NCBI GenBank assembly: GCA_963742405.1
Contig: CAVUMB010000010.1
Span: 1-64,000 of the forward strand
Direction: 5' to 3'
DNA: 64,000 bases
DNA from: JAGVSR01 sp963742405
GTDB lineage: Bacteria; Pseudomonadota; Alphaproteobacteria; Rhizobiales; Hyphomicrobiaceae
Made by a program: the position numbers and the translations under genes. Below, piece after piece: positions 34,990 through 44,413 of the stretch. Numbering within the stretch: the stretch's first letter is position 1; every line of letters starts with the position of its first letter. The notes beneath the pieces are model-generated. The model had not been told where the DNA came from and did no database searches. It saw nothing but the letters and a program-made list of their open reading frames with translations.

Positions 34990-36975
34990 TTAGGCCGCGA
35001 CCTGAGCTGGCTTGCCAGCTTCTTGTTCCTTGAAGTAGAGCGGACCACCGCGGAAAGGGGCAAATCCCGTTCCGAAAATCATTCCGGCATCAACGAGATC
35101 CGAAGACGCAACGACGCCCTCATCGAGGCTCTTTTGCGCCTCCTCGATGATCGGCGAAACAAGTTCACGACCCAACCGTTGCAGTTCCTCTTTCGACCAC
35201 GAGTTGGTGCCCTTTTGTGGCTTGCCATCGACCCACTTGTAGAAGCCCTCGCCCGACTTCTTGCCCAGCTTGCCGGCCTTGACGAGGCTGTCGAGGCGCG
35301 AACCGGAAGGGTCTTGGCCCAAGATCCGCGCGACATGCGCGCAAATGTCGAGGCCGACGCTATCGGCGAGCTCGATTGGCCCCATCGGCATGCCGAAGGT
35401 CCGAACGGCCTCGTCGATCTTTTCTTTGTCTTCGCCCTTCTCCAGCCGCGCCATGGCGGCGAACATGTAGGGCGTCAGCACCTTGTTGACGAGGAAGCCG
35501 GGGACATCCTTGGTAATGAGCGGAAATTTTCCGATGGCGGTGACGAAAGCCGCACCCTTTTCTACTTCGCCGGAGTTGGTCGCCTCACCTTGCACGACTT
35601 CGACCAGAGGCATCATGGCGACGGGCGAGAAGAAATGCAGGCCGATCAGCCGCGACGGGTCGCGCATCGGCCGCGAGATGTCGGCGAGCTTCAGCGAGGA
35701 AGTATTCGTCGCCAGGACCGCGCCGGGCTTCACCTTCGTTTCCAAATCGGAGAACAGCGTCTGCTTGATATCAAGCCGCTCGACGATCGCTTCAATCACG
35801 ACATCGGCACGACTGACGCCTTTGCCTTCCGGATCTGCGATGAGCCGCGCTTTGGCCGCGTCGCGCGTGGCCTTCGTCTTGAACTTCTTTGCAAACAATT
35901 TGCCCTGCGCCTTGATCCCGGCTTCGAGCTGAACCGGCGAGATATCCTGCAGCGTCACTTCCATGCCGGCCGCAACGCATACACCCGCAATGTCGGCGCC
36001 CATCGTTCCCGCGCCGATCACATGCACATGCGTCGGCTTCCACTTGAGTGATTTCGGTGCCTGCGCCTTCAGTGCCTCCGACAATTTGAACACCCGCCGC
36101 AGGCTCTTTGACTGCGGCGACATCAGCATCGGCGCGAACGCGATCGGCTCCGCCTGCTTCATGGCTTCCAAATCACCACCGTGCTTTTCAAACAGGTCGA
36201 TGAGCCGGTAGGGCGCCGGATAATGATCTTCGTTCGCCTTCTTGCCCACCTCGGAACGCATTTTTTTCGCCAGCGCCAGCCGTGCCGGCCATTTGCCGAG
36301 CGCTGCCTTGGCAAAACCGGCGGGCTTCGATTTGCGTCCCTGCAGCACGGCCTTGCGGGCCGCCCAGTGCAAACTGTCCGGCCCAGCAACAAGCTCGTCG
36401 ATCAGACCCATGCCCTTGGCCGCCGATGCCGAAATGAAGGACCCCGACAGCATGATGTTCATGGCAGCCATGGGTCCAGCCTGACGGATCGAGCGGGCTG
36501 TGCCGTTGAACCCTGGGAAGATGCCAAGCTTCACTTCCGGGAAGCCAACCTTGGTCGAAGGATCGCGGGTGGCGATGCGATAATGGCAGGCCAGGATCAA
36601 TTCGAGCCCGCCGCCGACGCACACCCCGTGCACGGCCGCGACGACCGGGACCGGCAGCTTTTCGATGCGGTCCAGCATGGCATTGACCATGCTGACTTCC
36701 GCGATGACATCCGCCTCCGTCGAGAATTTTTCAAACTCGTTGATATCGGCCCCGACGATAAAGCCCTTTGGCTTGCCCGAGATGATCACCAGACCCTTGA
36801 TCGCGCCGGCCCGGCCGGCCCGCTCCGCTTCTTCGATAATCCCACCGAGTTCCTCAAGCGGTCGCCGCCCGAGAGCATTGGCACTCGAATCTTCGCGATC
36901 GAAAGTGGCCCAGCCGATGCCCTCCCGATCGACGTCGTAACGCCAGTCCTTCAGCGAAGCGGGATCGAATGTCAT
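34990..36975 (-). CDS. fadJ: Bifunctional enoyl-CoA hydratase / 3-hydroxyacyl-CoA dehydrogenase
   Basis: A 661-residue two-domain beta-oxidation enzyme. The N-terminal crotonase domain has GLVIISGKPKGFIVGADI near 65, HGVCVGGGLELILACHYRI near 115 and KVGFPEVKLGIFPGFNGTAR. The latter carry the oxyanion hole and catalytic Glu. The C-terminal dehydrogenase has VIGAGTMGADIAGVCVAAG near residue 315, NTSSLKLADISR, LIGLHFFSPVAMMPLVEV with the catalytic His, and the VPGFLVNKVLTPY segment. It sits 29 bases after fadE and 28 before fadI. Confidence 0.93.
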   Translation of the reverse strand: MTFDPASLKDWRYDVDREGIGWATFDREDSSANALGRRPLEELGGIIEEAERAGRAGAIKGLVIISGKPKGFIVGADINEFEKFSTEADVIAEVSMVNAMLDRIEKLPVPVVAAVHGVCVGGGLELILACHYRIATRDPSTKVGFPEVKLGIFPGFNGTARSIRQAGPMAAMNIMLSGSFISASAAKGMGLIDELVAGPDSLHWAARKAVLQGRKSKPAGFAKAALGKWPARLALAKKMRSEVGKKANEDHYPAPYRLIDLFEKHGGDLEAMKQAEPIAFAPMLMSPQSKSLRRVFKLSEALKAQAPKSLKWKPTHVHVIGAGTMGADIAGVCVAAGMEVTLQDISPVQLEAGIKAQGKLFAKKFKTKATRDAAKARLIADPEGKGVSRADVVIEAIVERLDIKQTLFSDLETKVKPGAVLATNTSSLKLADISRPMRDPSRLIGLHFFSPVAMMPLVEVVQGEATNSGEVEKGAAFVTAIGKFPLITKDVPGFLVNKVLTPYMFAAMARLEKGEDKEKIDEAVRTFGMPMGPIELADSVGLDICAHVARILGQDPSGSRLDSLVKAGKLGKKSGEGFYKWVDGKPQKGTNSWSKEELQRLGRELVSPIIEEAQKSLDEGVVASSDLVDAGMIFGTGFAPFRGGPLYFKEQEAGKPAQVAA

Positions 36976-37004
36976 TCACTTTGACCTTTCGTCGGACGAG
37001 ACCG

Positions 37005-39512
37005 TCACTCGGCAGCAGCGGCTTGTTCCACTGCCCCGCTGTTGTGACCGGGCTTCATATAATTCGGATGCAGTTCGGCCGGATCGAAGTGATCGACGGC
37101 AATGACACGCGCAACCAGCGTCTCCATCTCGCGCAGCAAGGCACCTTCGCTTTCGCTGATCACGCTTTGAGTCACCGCGTCGCCGATCCAGTCGATGCCA
37201 TGATAACGGCGAACCGTGCCAGCGCGGATGGCTTTCTCCAGTTTCTTCTCCGCCTCTTCCGCAGCCACCACCTTCGCAAGCGTAACCTCCAGAATCCCGG
37301 TCGGGTCGGCGGCATCCTGCGACACGAAGATGTGGCGGGTGAGCCGATCGCGGACCTCGCCCGGCTGCAGGACAAGTCGGGCAACGGTTCCGCCGAGCCG
37401 ATCCGGCGCCGGCGCGTAATGACGGCCCAGAGGGAAGACAATGGCCCACAACAGCCAGCGAACCGGTGCCACCGGAAAGTTCGCGATGACCCCGCGCAAC
37501 GCAGTGTCGAAGCGCGCCAGGCCATTGGCAATCGCCAGATCCACGATCGGCTTGTCGGCGGCCGGCTGCCCATCATCCTCGTAGCGCTTCAGCACGCACG
37601 AGCAGAAATAGAGTTCCGAGAGCGCATCCGCGAGGCGTCCGCAGATCTTCTGCTTCGTTTTGAGACCGCCGCCCAGCACGGCAATCGTCATGTCGGACAC
37701 GACGGCAAAATTGCGCGAGCCGCGCGAAATCTGCCTGTAATAGCTTTTCAAAGCCGGTACCGCTGTCGGTGCGGGAGCCAAAAATCCAAAGGTTACGTTG
37801 TGAAAGAATGCTCCGGCCATGTTGGCGACTGAATGCGAAATGTGACCGAGAAAAGCATCCTCGAAGTCCAAAAAGCCCTTGTCAGCGTCTGGATTTTGAG
37901 CGGATTGAATTTCACGTATGAGGTAGGGATGCGAACGCAGTGCGCCCTGTGCGAACGTAATCAGGGTTCGGGTCAAGATGTTGGCGCCTTCGACCGTAAT
38001 ACCCACCGGCACCATCTGATAAGCCGACTGCAGATAATTGGTCGGTCCGTCGCAGATCGCACGCCCGCCGTGAATATCCATCGCATCGTTGACGGCAAGC
38101 CGCAGCCGTTCCGTCGTCTGGTACTTCATCAAGGCTGAAATCACCGACGGCTTTTCGCCCCGCGAAACCATGGACGCCGTAACGCCGCGCGCGGCCTCAT
38201 TGACGTAGGCCGTTTCGACGATCCGCGCCATCGGCTCCTCGATGCCCTCCATGCGCCCCACCGGCAGTCCAAACTGACGCCGAATGCGAGCGTAAGCCGA
38301 CGTCACCCGCAACATCGCCTTGGCACCCGCCGTCGCCGACGAGGGCAATGAGATGGCCCGGCCGGCGGCCAGACATTCCATCAGCATGCGCCAGCCCTGG
38401 CCGGCCATTTTTTCCCCGCCGATGATCCAATCAATCGGCATGAAAACGTCGGTGCCCCAGTTGGGACCATTGGGAAACGCGGCGCCCGACGGCAAGTGAC
38501 GGCGGCCGATATTGACGCCAGGATGGTTGGCCGGGATCATGGCCACCGTGATGCCGACATCCTCGCCCTTGCCGAGCAGGTTGTCTGGATCGAACAGCCG
38601 GAACGCCAAGCCCACCAGCGTCGCCTTCGGCCCGAGTGTGATGTAGCGCTTATCCCACGACAAGCGCACCCCGAGCGTCTCGCGACCGTCGTGAACGCCG
38701 CGCACGACCGTACCGATGTCACGCATGGTCGCCGCGTCAGAACCCGACGTCGGCCCCGTCAGCGAGAAACACGGCACCTCCTCCCCGCGCGCCAGCCGCG
38801 GCAGATAGTGATGCTTTTGTTCGTCGGAACCATACTTTTCGATGAGTTCACCCGGGCCCAGAGAATTAGGCACCATGACGATGGTGACAACATCGGGCGA
38901 CCGCGACGCGATCTTGCCAAGGATCAAGGACTGCGCCTGCGCCGAAAATCCCAATCCGCCATGATCTTTCGAAATGAGCATGCCGAGAAATCCGTGCAAC
39001 TTCACGAAATCCCAGATCGGCTCGGGTATTTCCCGCTGTGCATGCCGGACCTGCCAATCGTTGATCATGCGGCAGAGTTCTTCCGTCGGCCCGTCGAGGA
39101 ACGCTTGCTCCTCCCTGGTCAGCGTGACCGGTGGCACGGCGCGCAATTTGCTCCAATCAGGGGTTCCCGAAAACAGTTCCGCATCAAAGCCGACTGTACC
39201 GGCGTCCAAGGCCTGCTGCTCGGTATCCGAAACTTTGGGCAGCGTCTTCTTCAGGAAATTGAATGCCGGCGCGACGAAGAACTTGCGCCGGACCTCGGGC
39301 ACAGAAAGCGCGGCCAGGAGACCAATCGGGATCCAAGCGAGCAGCGACCAGACACTGGTCAGCGGAAAACCGGCGTTTTGCGTAAACAAGCCTGTCTGCC
39401 ACACAAACAACAGCGCGCCGAGCGCGATGGCCCAGACCGAAACGCGCGCCTTCATAATTCCCAGCGCGGTGACGGCAGCAATGAGCAGGACGAGAAACAC
39501 AATCGTGGACAT
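37005..39512 (-). CDS. fadE: Acyl-CoA dehydrogenase, FadE type
   Basis: First oxidation step of fatty-acid breakdown, FAD-dependent. The 835-residue length matches the long FadE class (E. coli 814), not the usual 380-residue ACADs. The N-terminus has two hydrophobic segments, IVFLVLLIAAVTALGIM and SVWSLLAWIPIGLLAAL, so the enzyme is probably membrane-attached. The dehydrogenase core has DHGGLGFSAQAQ, CFSLTGPTSGSDAATMRD, and ICDGPTNYLQSAYQMVPVGI. It is the first gene of the minus-strand operon; its promoter should lie in 39513-39726. Confidence 0.9.
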   Translation of the reverse strand: MSTIVFLVLLIAAVTALGIMKARVSVWAIALGALLFVWQTGLFTQNAGFPLTSVWSLLAWIPIGLLAALSVPEVRRKFFVAPAFNFLKKTLPKVSDTEQQALDAGTVGFDAELFSGTPDWSKLRAVPPVTLTREEQAFLDGPTEELCRMINDWQVRHAQREIPEPIWDFVKLHGFLGMLISKDHGGLGFSAQAQSLILGKIASRSPDVVTIVMVPNSLGPGELIEKYGSDEQKHHYLPRLARGEEVPCFSLTGPTSGSDAATMRDIGTVVRGVHDGRETLGVRLSWDKRYITLGPKATLVGLAFRLFDPDNLLGKGEDVGITVAMIPANHPGVNIGRRHLPSGAAFPNGPNWGTDVFMPIDWIIGGEKMAGQGWRMLMECLAAGRAISLPSSATAGAKAMLRVTSAYARIRRQFGLPVGRMEGIEEPMARIVETAYVNEAARGVTASMVSRGEKPSVISALMKYQTTERLRLAVNDAMDIHGGRAICDGPTNYLQSAYQMVPVGITVEGANILTRTLITFAQGALRSHPYLIREIQSAQNPDADKGFLDFEDAFLGHISHSVANMAGAFFHNVTFGFLAPAPTAVPALKSYYRQISRGSRNFAVVSDMTIAVLGGGLKTKQKICGRLADALSELYFCSCVLKRYEDDGQPAADKPIVDLAIANGLARFDTALRGVIANFPVAPVRWLLWAIVFPLGRHYAPAPDRLGGTVARLVLQPGEVRDRLTRHIFVSQDAADPTGILEVTLAKVVAAEEAEKKLEKAIRAGTVRRYHGIDWIGDAVTQSVISESEGALLREMETLVARVIAVDHFDPAELHPNYMKPGHNSGAVEQAAAAE

Positions 39513-39726
39513 GCGCTGAACCTCCCGGGCGTTGCGCCCTTTCCATGCCCGCCAAGGGCTGTGGCTGTGATCACCGCAAACACGCGGTCGTTCCCGCCGG
39601 TCGGGCCGCCGCCACGCAAAAAAGCATGGCAGGCAATGTCATCACAAGGACTTAACTAGCAGCGATCAAAGCGAAAACAACCGTGGACGGGCTCGGGTTG
39701 CACAACCACTCTGAATTGCCGGATCG

Positions 39727-41064
39727 CTATTTTTTCAGATTACCGGATTTTATGACGGCCGGAACCCCAGCCATTTCCTTTTTAAAAATCTGCGAAATGA
39801 GTGTCGGGTACCACACAAAGGCTTCATCGTAGACGATCTTGCGAGCTTCCCGGCTTTCACCGGGCTTGGAGACGAATGCGTTAGAAGGCACCAGTCCGGT
39901 CTTGTTGCCCGCGATGACGCCCGCCGCGTAATCAGCCCCGATCTTGATTGCGTCGTCCGGCGCGACGATCGACCAGCAGGTATTGCGATACCGTCCGGAA
40001 TCCGGACGGCGCGCCTCCAATTCAGCGACGATATGCCCAGCAACGCCAAGCCCCTGACTATGAGCCGAAAAGGCCGACTTCGGCATATCGGCGGCAATCG
40101 CACTGTCGCCCAGAACATAGACACCCGGCGCTTTCGCCGACTGGAAACTCTCCGGCTCGATCGGGCACCAGTCTCCTTCGGCAAGCCCTGACTGAACCGC
40201 AATGGCACCGGCTGTTTGCGGCGGGATGATGTTGCCCACCGCGGCTTTGACGACGAGCCCCGCCTTAGTCCGGATTTCGCCGTCGCCCGGGTTGACCCGC
40301 GTCACGGTAAAATCATCGATGTCGTTGGAGAGATTGAGTTCGATGATGTCTTTGTAGTAGCGCTCGAAAGCTTCGACGAACGCGGCCTGTTTGGAGAACG
40401 TCAATTTGGCGTCGAGGATGATAACCTTCGACTTCGGCTTTGCCTGCTTCAAATAGTTGGCGATCAGGCACGCCCGTTCGTAGGGTCCGGGCGGACAGCG
40501 ATACGGCATCTTGGGAACAGCAATGACGACCGCACCGCCGTCCTCCATCGTCTCCAGGCGCTTGCGCAGCGCATAACTCTGGTCACCGCCACGCCACGCA
40601 TGCGGCATCGTCTGCGCAACGGCCTCCGAATAGCCCTCTATTGCGTCCCACTTGAAATCAATCCCTGGAGCGACGACGAGCCGGTCGTAGGCGAGTATCG
40701 CTTTGTTTTTCAACGTGACGGTTTTCTTGTTCGTGTCGATGGCCGCCGCACGATCGTGCACCACCTTCACACCCAGATGCGTGAGCCCGCCATAGCCATG
40801 CGTCAGCACGTCCTGGCTGATAAGGCCGCCGATGTAAGGGTTGGAAAAAAAGCAGCTGGTATATTTCAACTGCGGTTCGATAAGCGTCACTTCGAGTGCG
40901 GGAGCGCTGGACTTCAAGGCTCCCGCGACCGTCGCGCCGCCCGCGCCGCCCCCGATCACGACAACTTTGGCTTGACCACGGGCCAGTGCCGGACGAGCCA
41001 GAAGGCCACCCATCGCGAGAGCCAGACCTGCTCCGAATTCGCGGCGCGTCAGATCAAGACCCAT
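39727..41064 (-). CDS. soxF: Sulfide dehydrogenase flavoprotein subunit (FccB/SoxF)
   Basis: A 445-residue FAD-dependent sulfide oxidoreductase of the flavocytochrome c type. The Tat signal reads LTRREFGAGLALAMGGLLAR with cleavage near ALA. The FAD-binding KVVVIGGGAGGATVAGALKS follows, then LKYTSCFFSNPYIGG. The two redox Cys of this family are probably those in MPYRCPPGPYERA and RNTCWSIV. It acts in the periplasm on sulfide or sulfane sulfur. No partner cytochrome gene is next to it. It starts four bases after the soxS stop. Confidence 0.85.
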   Translation of the reverse strand: MGLDLTRREFGAGLALAMGGLLARPALARGQAKVVVIGGGAGGATVAGALKSSAPALEVTLIEPQLKYTSCFFSNPYIGGLISQDVLTHGYGGLTHLGVKVVHDRAAAIDTNKKTVTLKNKAILAYDRLVVAPGIDFKWDAIEGYSEAVAQTMPHAWRGGDQSYALRKRLETMEDGGAVVIAVPKMPYRCPPGPYERACLIANYLKQAKPKSKVIILDAKLTFSKQAAFVEAFERYYKDIIELNLSNDIDDFTVTRVNPGDGEIRTKAGLVVKAAVGNIIPPQTAGAIAVQSGLAEGDWCPIEPESFQSAKAPGVYVLGDSAIAADMPKSAFSAHSQGLGVAGHIVAELEARRPDSGRYRNTCWSIVAPDDAIKIGADYAAGVIAGNKTGLVPSNAFVSKPGESREARKIVYDEAFVWYPTLISQIFKKEMAGVPAVIKSGNLKK

Positions 41065-41068
41065 TCCG

Positions 41069-41476
41069 TCATCCCTTTATGCTGATACCTGCCGACGACA
41101 TCAGGCTCGCCAACTCTTCCCAGAAATAAAACTGCCCGGGATAACCGGTGATCCGGCCCAACTCGCGCCCGTCACGTACTAGGATGAACGTCGGCGTGTA
41201 GACGACCGCCGCAAAATTCCGCAGAACTTTGGCATCTCGGCCGACCCGTTGAAGCGGCGCAGCCCGACCCTCCGCAGTGCGGCCATACCCGCCTCCGACA
41301 TCGCGGTGCCAGCGCTTGCAATAAGTACATGCCGGATCGTCAACCATAATCAACTGAACGGTTTGCGCGCGGGCAATCGTGCCGCCGCTCGGCGGCGATT
41401 GCTGGGCACGCAAGGCGTCGCCCCCGACGGCAACGGACGCCACGATGGCGATGACTAGAAACAGCACGCCACGCAC
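41069..41476 (-). CDS. soxS: SoxS-like periplasmic thioredoxin
   Basis: A 135-residue protein with an N-terminal Sec signal (VLFLVIAIVASVAVGGDALR) and a thioredoxin-like core. The active site is ACTYCKRWHRDVG, a CxxC. VVYTPTFILVRDGRELGRI with the cis-Pro follows. SoxS proteins keep SoxY reactive by reducing its C-terminal Cys. The start is a GTG at 41476. It is divergent from soxY across 134 bases that should carry both promoters, and is co-transcribed with soxF. Confidence 0.8.
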   Translation of the reverse strand: MRGVLFLVIAIVASVAVGGDALRAQQSPPSGGTIARAQTVQLIMVDDPACTYCKRWHRDVGGGYGRTAEGRAAPLQRVGRDAKVLRNFAAVVYTPTFILVRDGRELGRITGYPGQFYFWEELASLMSSAGISIKG

Positions 41477-41610
41477 GGTTGCACTCCGGCTTGTCAGGTC
41501 ACGGCTTTAATCGCCGACCGTAGCAGTGACACGGCACCGTGAGAAGCCGAACCGGGCTATCCTAACCGAGACGTAATGCTTGATTGTCCGGTTGTCGTGG
41601 AAACAAATCC

Positions 41611-42231
41611 ATGGCCTGTGATATGCACGAAGTTACGATGCCCACCGACATCAAAAAACATGCAACGGAACTGCGCATCCGTGTTTTCGCTCGCCGCGAT
41701 ATTATCGTCGGCGGTGCATCTGCTGCCATGTTGGCCCTGATGTTGCGATCGGAACCTGGGCAGGCCCAGACCAACGGGGACGCAACGTTGCCGGCAAAGG
41801 GTAATGTAAGCAGCCCCCAAACTCTCGCCGGCCGCATTCCGGTTTCACCCGGCCTGACCCATTCGCCACAATTCGAGCAAGTCTTGCAGGCCGTTCTTGC
41901 AGATGCCGAACCCGTCCTCGACGGTCCACTCACGATCGAGCTTCCAGAATTAGCCGAGAATGGCAACGTTGTGCCCTACACCCTGGCCGTCGAAAGCCCC
42001 ATGACGGATGCTGACTACGTTCGCACGCTGCATCTCCTGTCGAGCGCCAATCCGCAGGCCGCCGTGGCGAAGTTCCACCTCATTCCCGCAACTGGCAAGG
42101 CATCTGTCTCCGGCCGCATGCGACTTGCCAAAACCCAAGACGTGGTCGCTGTTGCCGAACTCTTCACCGGACAATTGCTGGTCGCTGTCCGCAAAGTTGA
42201 GGTGACAATCGGCGGTTGCGGCAATGAGTAG
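41611..42231 (+). CDS. soxY: Thiosulfate oxidation carrier protein SoxY
   Basis: The periplasmic sulfur carrier. It ends VTIGGCGNE, close to the GGCGG C-terminal swinging arm whose Cys binds the sulfane chain. A twin-arginine type signal, FARRDIIVGGASAAMLALML, lies near the N-terminus. Several ATGs precede it (41611, 41623, 41638), and 41638 would give the most typical start. The core LTIELPELAENGNVVPYTLA is family-typical. It is followed six bases later by soxZ, its partner. Confidence 0.88.
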   Translation: MACDMHEVTMPTDIKKHATELRIRVFARRDIIVGGASAAMLALMLRSEPGQAQTNGDATLPAKGNVSSPQTLAGRIPVSPGLTHSPQFEQVLQAVLADAEPVLDGPLTIELPELAENGNVVPYTLAVESPMTDADYVRTLHLLSSANPQAAVAKFHLIPATGKASVSGRMRLAKTQDVVAVAELFTGQLLVAVRKVEVTIGGCGNE

Positions 42232-42237
42232 GCGCCG

Positions 42238-42561
42238 ATGACCAATAAAACGCGCATAAAGCTGCCTGAAAACCCGGCGGTGGGCGACGTCATCGAGATC
42301 CGCGCGCTCATCAATCACGTCATGGAAACCGGCAATCGCAAGGATGCCGCCGGTCAGGTGATCCCGCGCAATATCGTCAAGTCGTTAACCGTGACGTTCG
42401 CCACCATCCCCGTTTTCAGCGCCGAGTTCGGGCCGGGAATATCATCCAACCCGTTCGTTGCATTCTACATGCGGGTGCCCGGGCCGGGTGAATTTGTCTT
42501 CACTTGGGAAGACGACGAAGGCCGCACGACCATCGAGCGCACGCCCCTCAACGTGGCCTGA
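42238..42561 (+). CDS. soxZ: Thiosulfate oxidation carrier complex protein SoxZ
   Basis: A 107-residue partner of SoxY. It begins TRIKLPENPAVGDVIEIRAL, followed by INHVMETGNRKDAAGQVIPR, and ends with PGEFVFTWEDDEGRTTIE, all family hallmarks. It has no signal peptide and is exported with SoxY by hitch-hiking on the Tat system. No soxXAB or soxCD follows, so the pair may act with SoxF in sulfide oxidation or in another sulfur-carrier role. Confidence 0.92.
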   Translation: MTNKTRIKLPENPAVGDVIEIRALINHVMETGNRKDAAGQVIPRNIVKSLTVTFATIPVFSAEFGPGISSNPFVAFYMRVPGPGEFVFTWEDDEGRTTIERTPLNVA

Positions 42562-42692
42562 GGTTGGTCGCGCGCCGCTGACCTGTATCAAATCTGAGCC
42601 GATGCGCTTGTCGGAACAGCCGTAAGCCGCTACGCCTCGGATCATCATCATCACACGCACCACCGGCCGCCGTGCCGGACGAGGGGAACACC

Positions 42693-42935
42693 ATGGCCGA
42701 GAATCCGATCGTTGCGCAAAAGGGGCCGTATCAAGTCGAACTGATTGAAGGCAAAACCTACTTTTATTGCCGCTGCGGGCGCTCCCAGCGACAGCCCTTT
42801 TGCGACGGCGCACATAAAGCCACCGGTATCGAACCGCTGGCCTTCACGGCCCCGTCGAGCGGAACCTTCAACCTTTGCGGTTGCAAGACAACGGACGATG
42901 AACCCTACTGTGATGGGTCGCATAATGTGATTTGA
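42693..42935 (+). CDS. CDGSH-type iron-sulfur protein with two clusters
   Basis: An 80-residue cytoplasmic protein with two CDGSH motifs: CRCGRSQRQPFCDGAH near residue 27 and CGCKTTDDEPYCDGSH near residue 63. Each supplies three Cys and one His for a [2Fe-2S] cluster. This tandem arrangement resembles MitoNEET-related Miner2 proteins. The role is unclear, possibly electron transfer or cluster donation. The ATG at 42693 follows GAGGGG. It may be read with phoR, whose longest open frame overlaps its stop. Confidence 0.85.
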   Translation: MAENPIVAQKGPYQVELIEGKTYFYCRCGRSQRQPFCDGAHKATGIEPLAFTAPSSGTFNLCGCKTTDDEPYCDGSHNVI

Positions 42936-43003
42936 AAGATCAACCATGCGCCGGGTCCAGCCCGGAGTGGCGCCGCGACAGGGTTCCGAATATAGAAACG
43001 GCC

Positions 43004-44258
43004 ATGAGGATAAGGCCGCATTCCAGATCACCGCTATTATCGCCTGCTCTGCGCGGGCTTCTTTTTGTTGTTCTCGCGGTGGTGGGGATCGCAATTCTCG
43101 TGGCGTGCTCGGGCTCCATCCACGGTTTTGAGGCCCCAATCTTCACGGCGGCCGTCTTCTCGGGCTGGCGTGCCGGCCGCGACGCCGACGGAACCATTCC
43201 CGCCACCACCTCGGGTGGCAGCTCCGCAGCACTCGCCGATCTGGGAGAAATCGTCCGCGCGCTAGACATTGCCGCCATCGTACTCGACGCGCAGCGCCGC
43301 ATCCTTGTCTTCAATCGGCACGCCGCAGACCTGTTTCCAGCGATTTCCACCGGCGACCCCATGGCGCTCGCGAACGCGCAACCCCGAGCTCATGCAATCA
43401 ATTGATCGTGTATTTGCCGAGGGCCGCAGCGAGTCGACTGAGATAACGGAGCGCATGCTTCAGGGGCGGCGCTTTATTGTGACTTCGAGCCCTTTGACCG
43501 GACCGATGCTACTCATCCAATTCCGCGATACCAGCGAACAATCGCGGCTGGCTCAGCTTCGAGCCGACTTCATCGCCAATGCCAGCCACGAGTTGCGCAC
43601 TCCCTTGGCATCGATCAAGGGCTTCATCGAAACCTTGCTCGGTCCGGCGCGCGACGATGCCACGGCCCGCAAGCAATTTCTCGCCGTCATGGCTACACAG
43701 GCCCAACGCATGAACCGCATCCTCGATGATCTCTTATCGCTCAGTCGCATCGAGATGCGGGCCCATCTGCGACCTGAGGGTGAAGTGGATGTTGGTGACG
43801 TCGTCGCGCACGTGATCCGCAGTCTGGACCCGCTCGCCCGGCAGGCCAAAATCGACCTCAAGTTTACGCCCGCCAAGGTGTCGGCACGCGTCCGTGGTGA
43901 GCGTTACGAACTCGAGCAGGTGATGCAGAACCTGGTTCACAACGCAATCAAATACGGCCGCGAGGGTGGTGTGGTCGAAGTCAAGTTTAGTGAACGTTCG
44001 GCGGCCCAGGGGACCCGCCGTGCCCTGGTCGTCGCGGTCATCGACGACGGTCCCGGTATCGCCCCCGAGCACCTGCCGCGCCTGACGGAACGCTTCTACC
44101 GGGTGGATACAGCCCGTAGCCGCGAACAGGGTGGCACCGGCCTAGGGCTGGCCATCGTCAAGCACATCCTGAACCGCCACCACGGTGAACTCGAAATCAG
44201 CTCGAATCTCGGTCGCGGGTCGGAATTTAAGGTCGTGCTCGAGGCGCTTTCGGCTTGA
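43004..44258 (+). CDS. phoR: Phosphate regulon sensor histidine kinase PhoR, frameshifted
   Basis: An inner-membrane sensor kinase of about 418 residues. Two hydrophobic segments near the start include LRGLLFVVLAVVGIAILVA. A PAS-like region contains LDIAAIVLDAQRRILVFN. The frame changes near 43370, then RTRNPELMQSIDRVFAEGR continues. The H-box is FIANASHELRTPLASIKGF; N- and G-boxes are MQNLVHNAIKYG and EQGGTGLGLAIVKHIL. The frame is open upstream to 42932, but ATG 43004 fits the first membrane helix. It heads the pst-pho cluster and should phosphorylate PhoB. Confidence 0.85.
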
Positions 44259-44314
44259 TAGAGACAACTGCGCTGTCGCATTTTTATTTAATTATGAAAA
44301 TTCAGACACTTAAA

Positions 44315-44332
44315 CTGTCATAAAAGATTTGC
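44315..44332 (+). promoter_or_regulatory. PHO-box-like site upstream of pstS
   Basis: The sequence CTGTCATAAAAGATTTGC has a perfect first half of the PHO box (CTGTCAT, then four A/T) and a degenerate second half at the correct 11-base spacing. It lies 82 bases before the pstS ATG in an AT-rich 155-base gap after phoR. Control by PhoB, encoded at the end of this cluster, is expected from known biology of the pst operon. Confidence 0.6.
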
Positions 44333-44413
44333 CTCAGGTCGTTAATTGTCCCTGCGCGCAGCAGCGCTGGCGGTGGGATGCCGCCACCTTCAGGCCACAG
44401 GAGTTTCCCCGAG

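Noticed and set aside
44259..44290. Intrinsic terminator after phoR
   Set aside because: The stem GACA/TGTC before the T-rich stretch has only four base pairs and a long loop, too weak to call.
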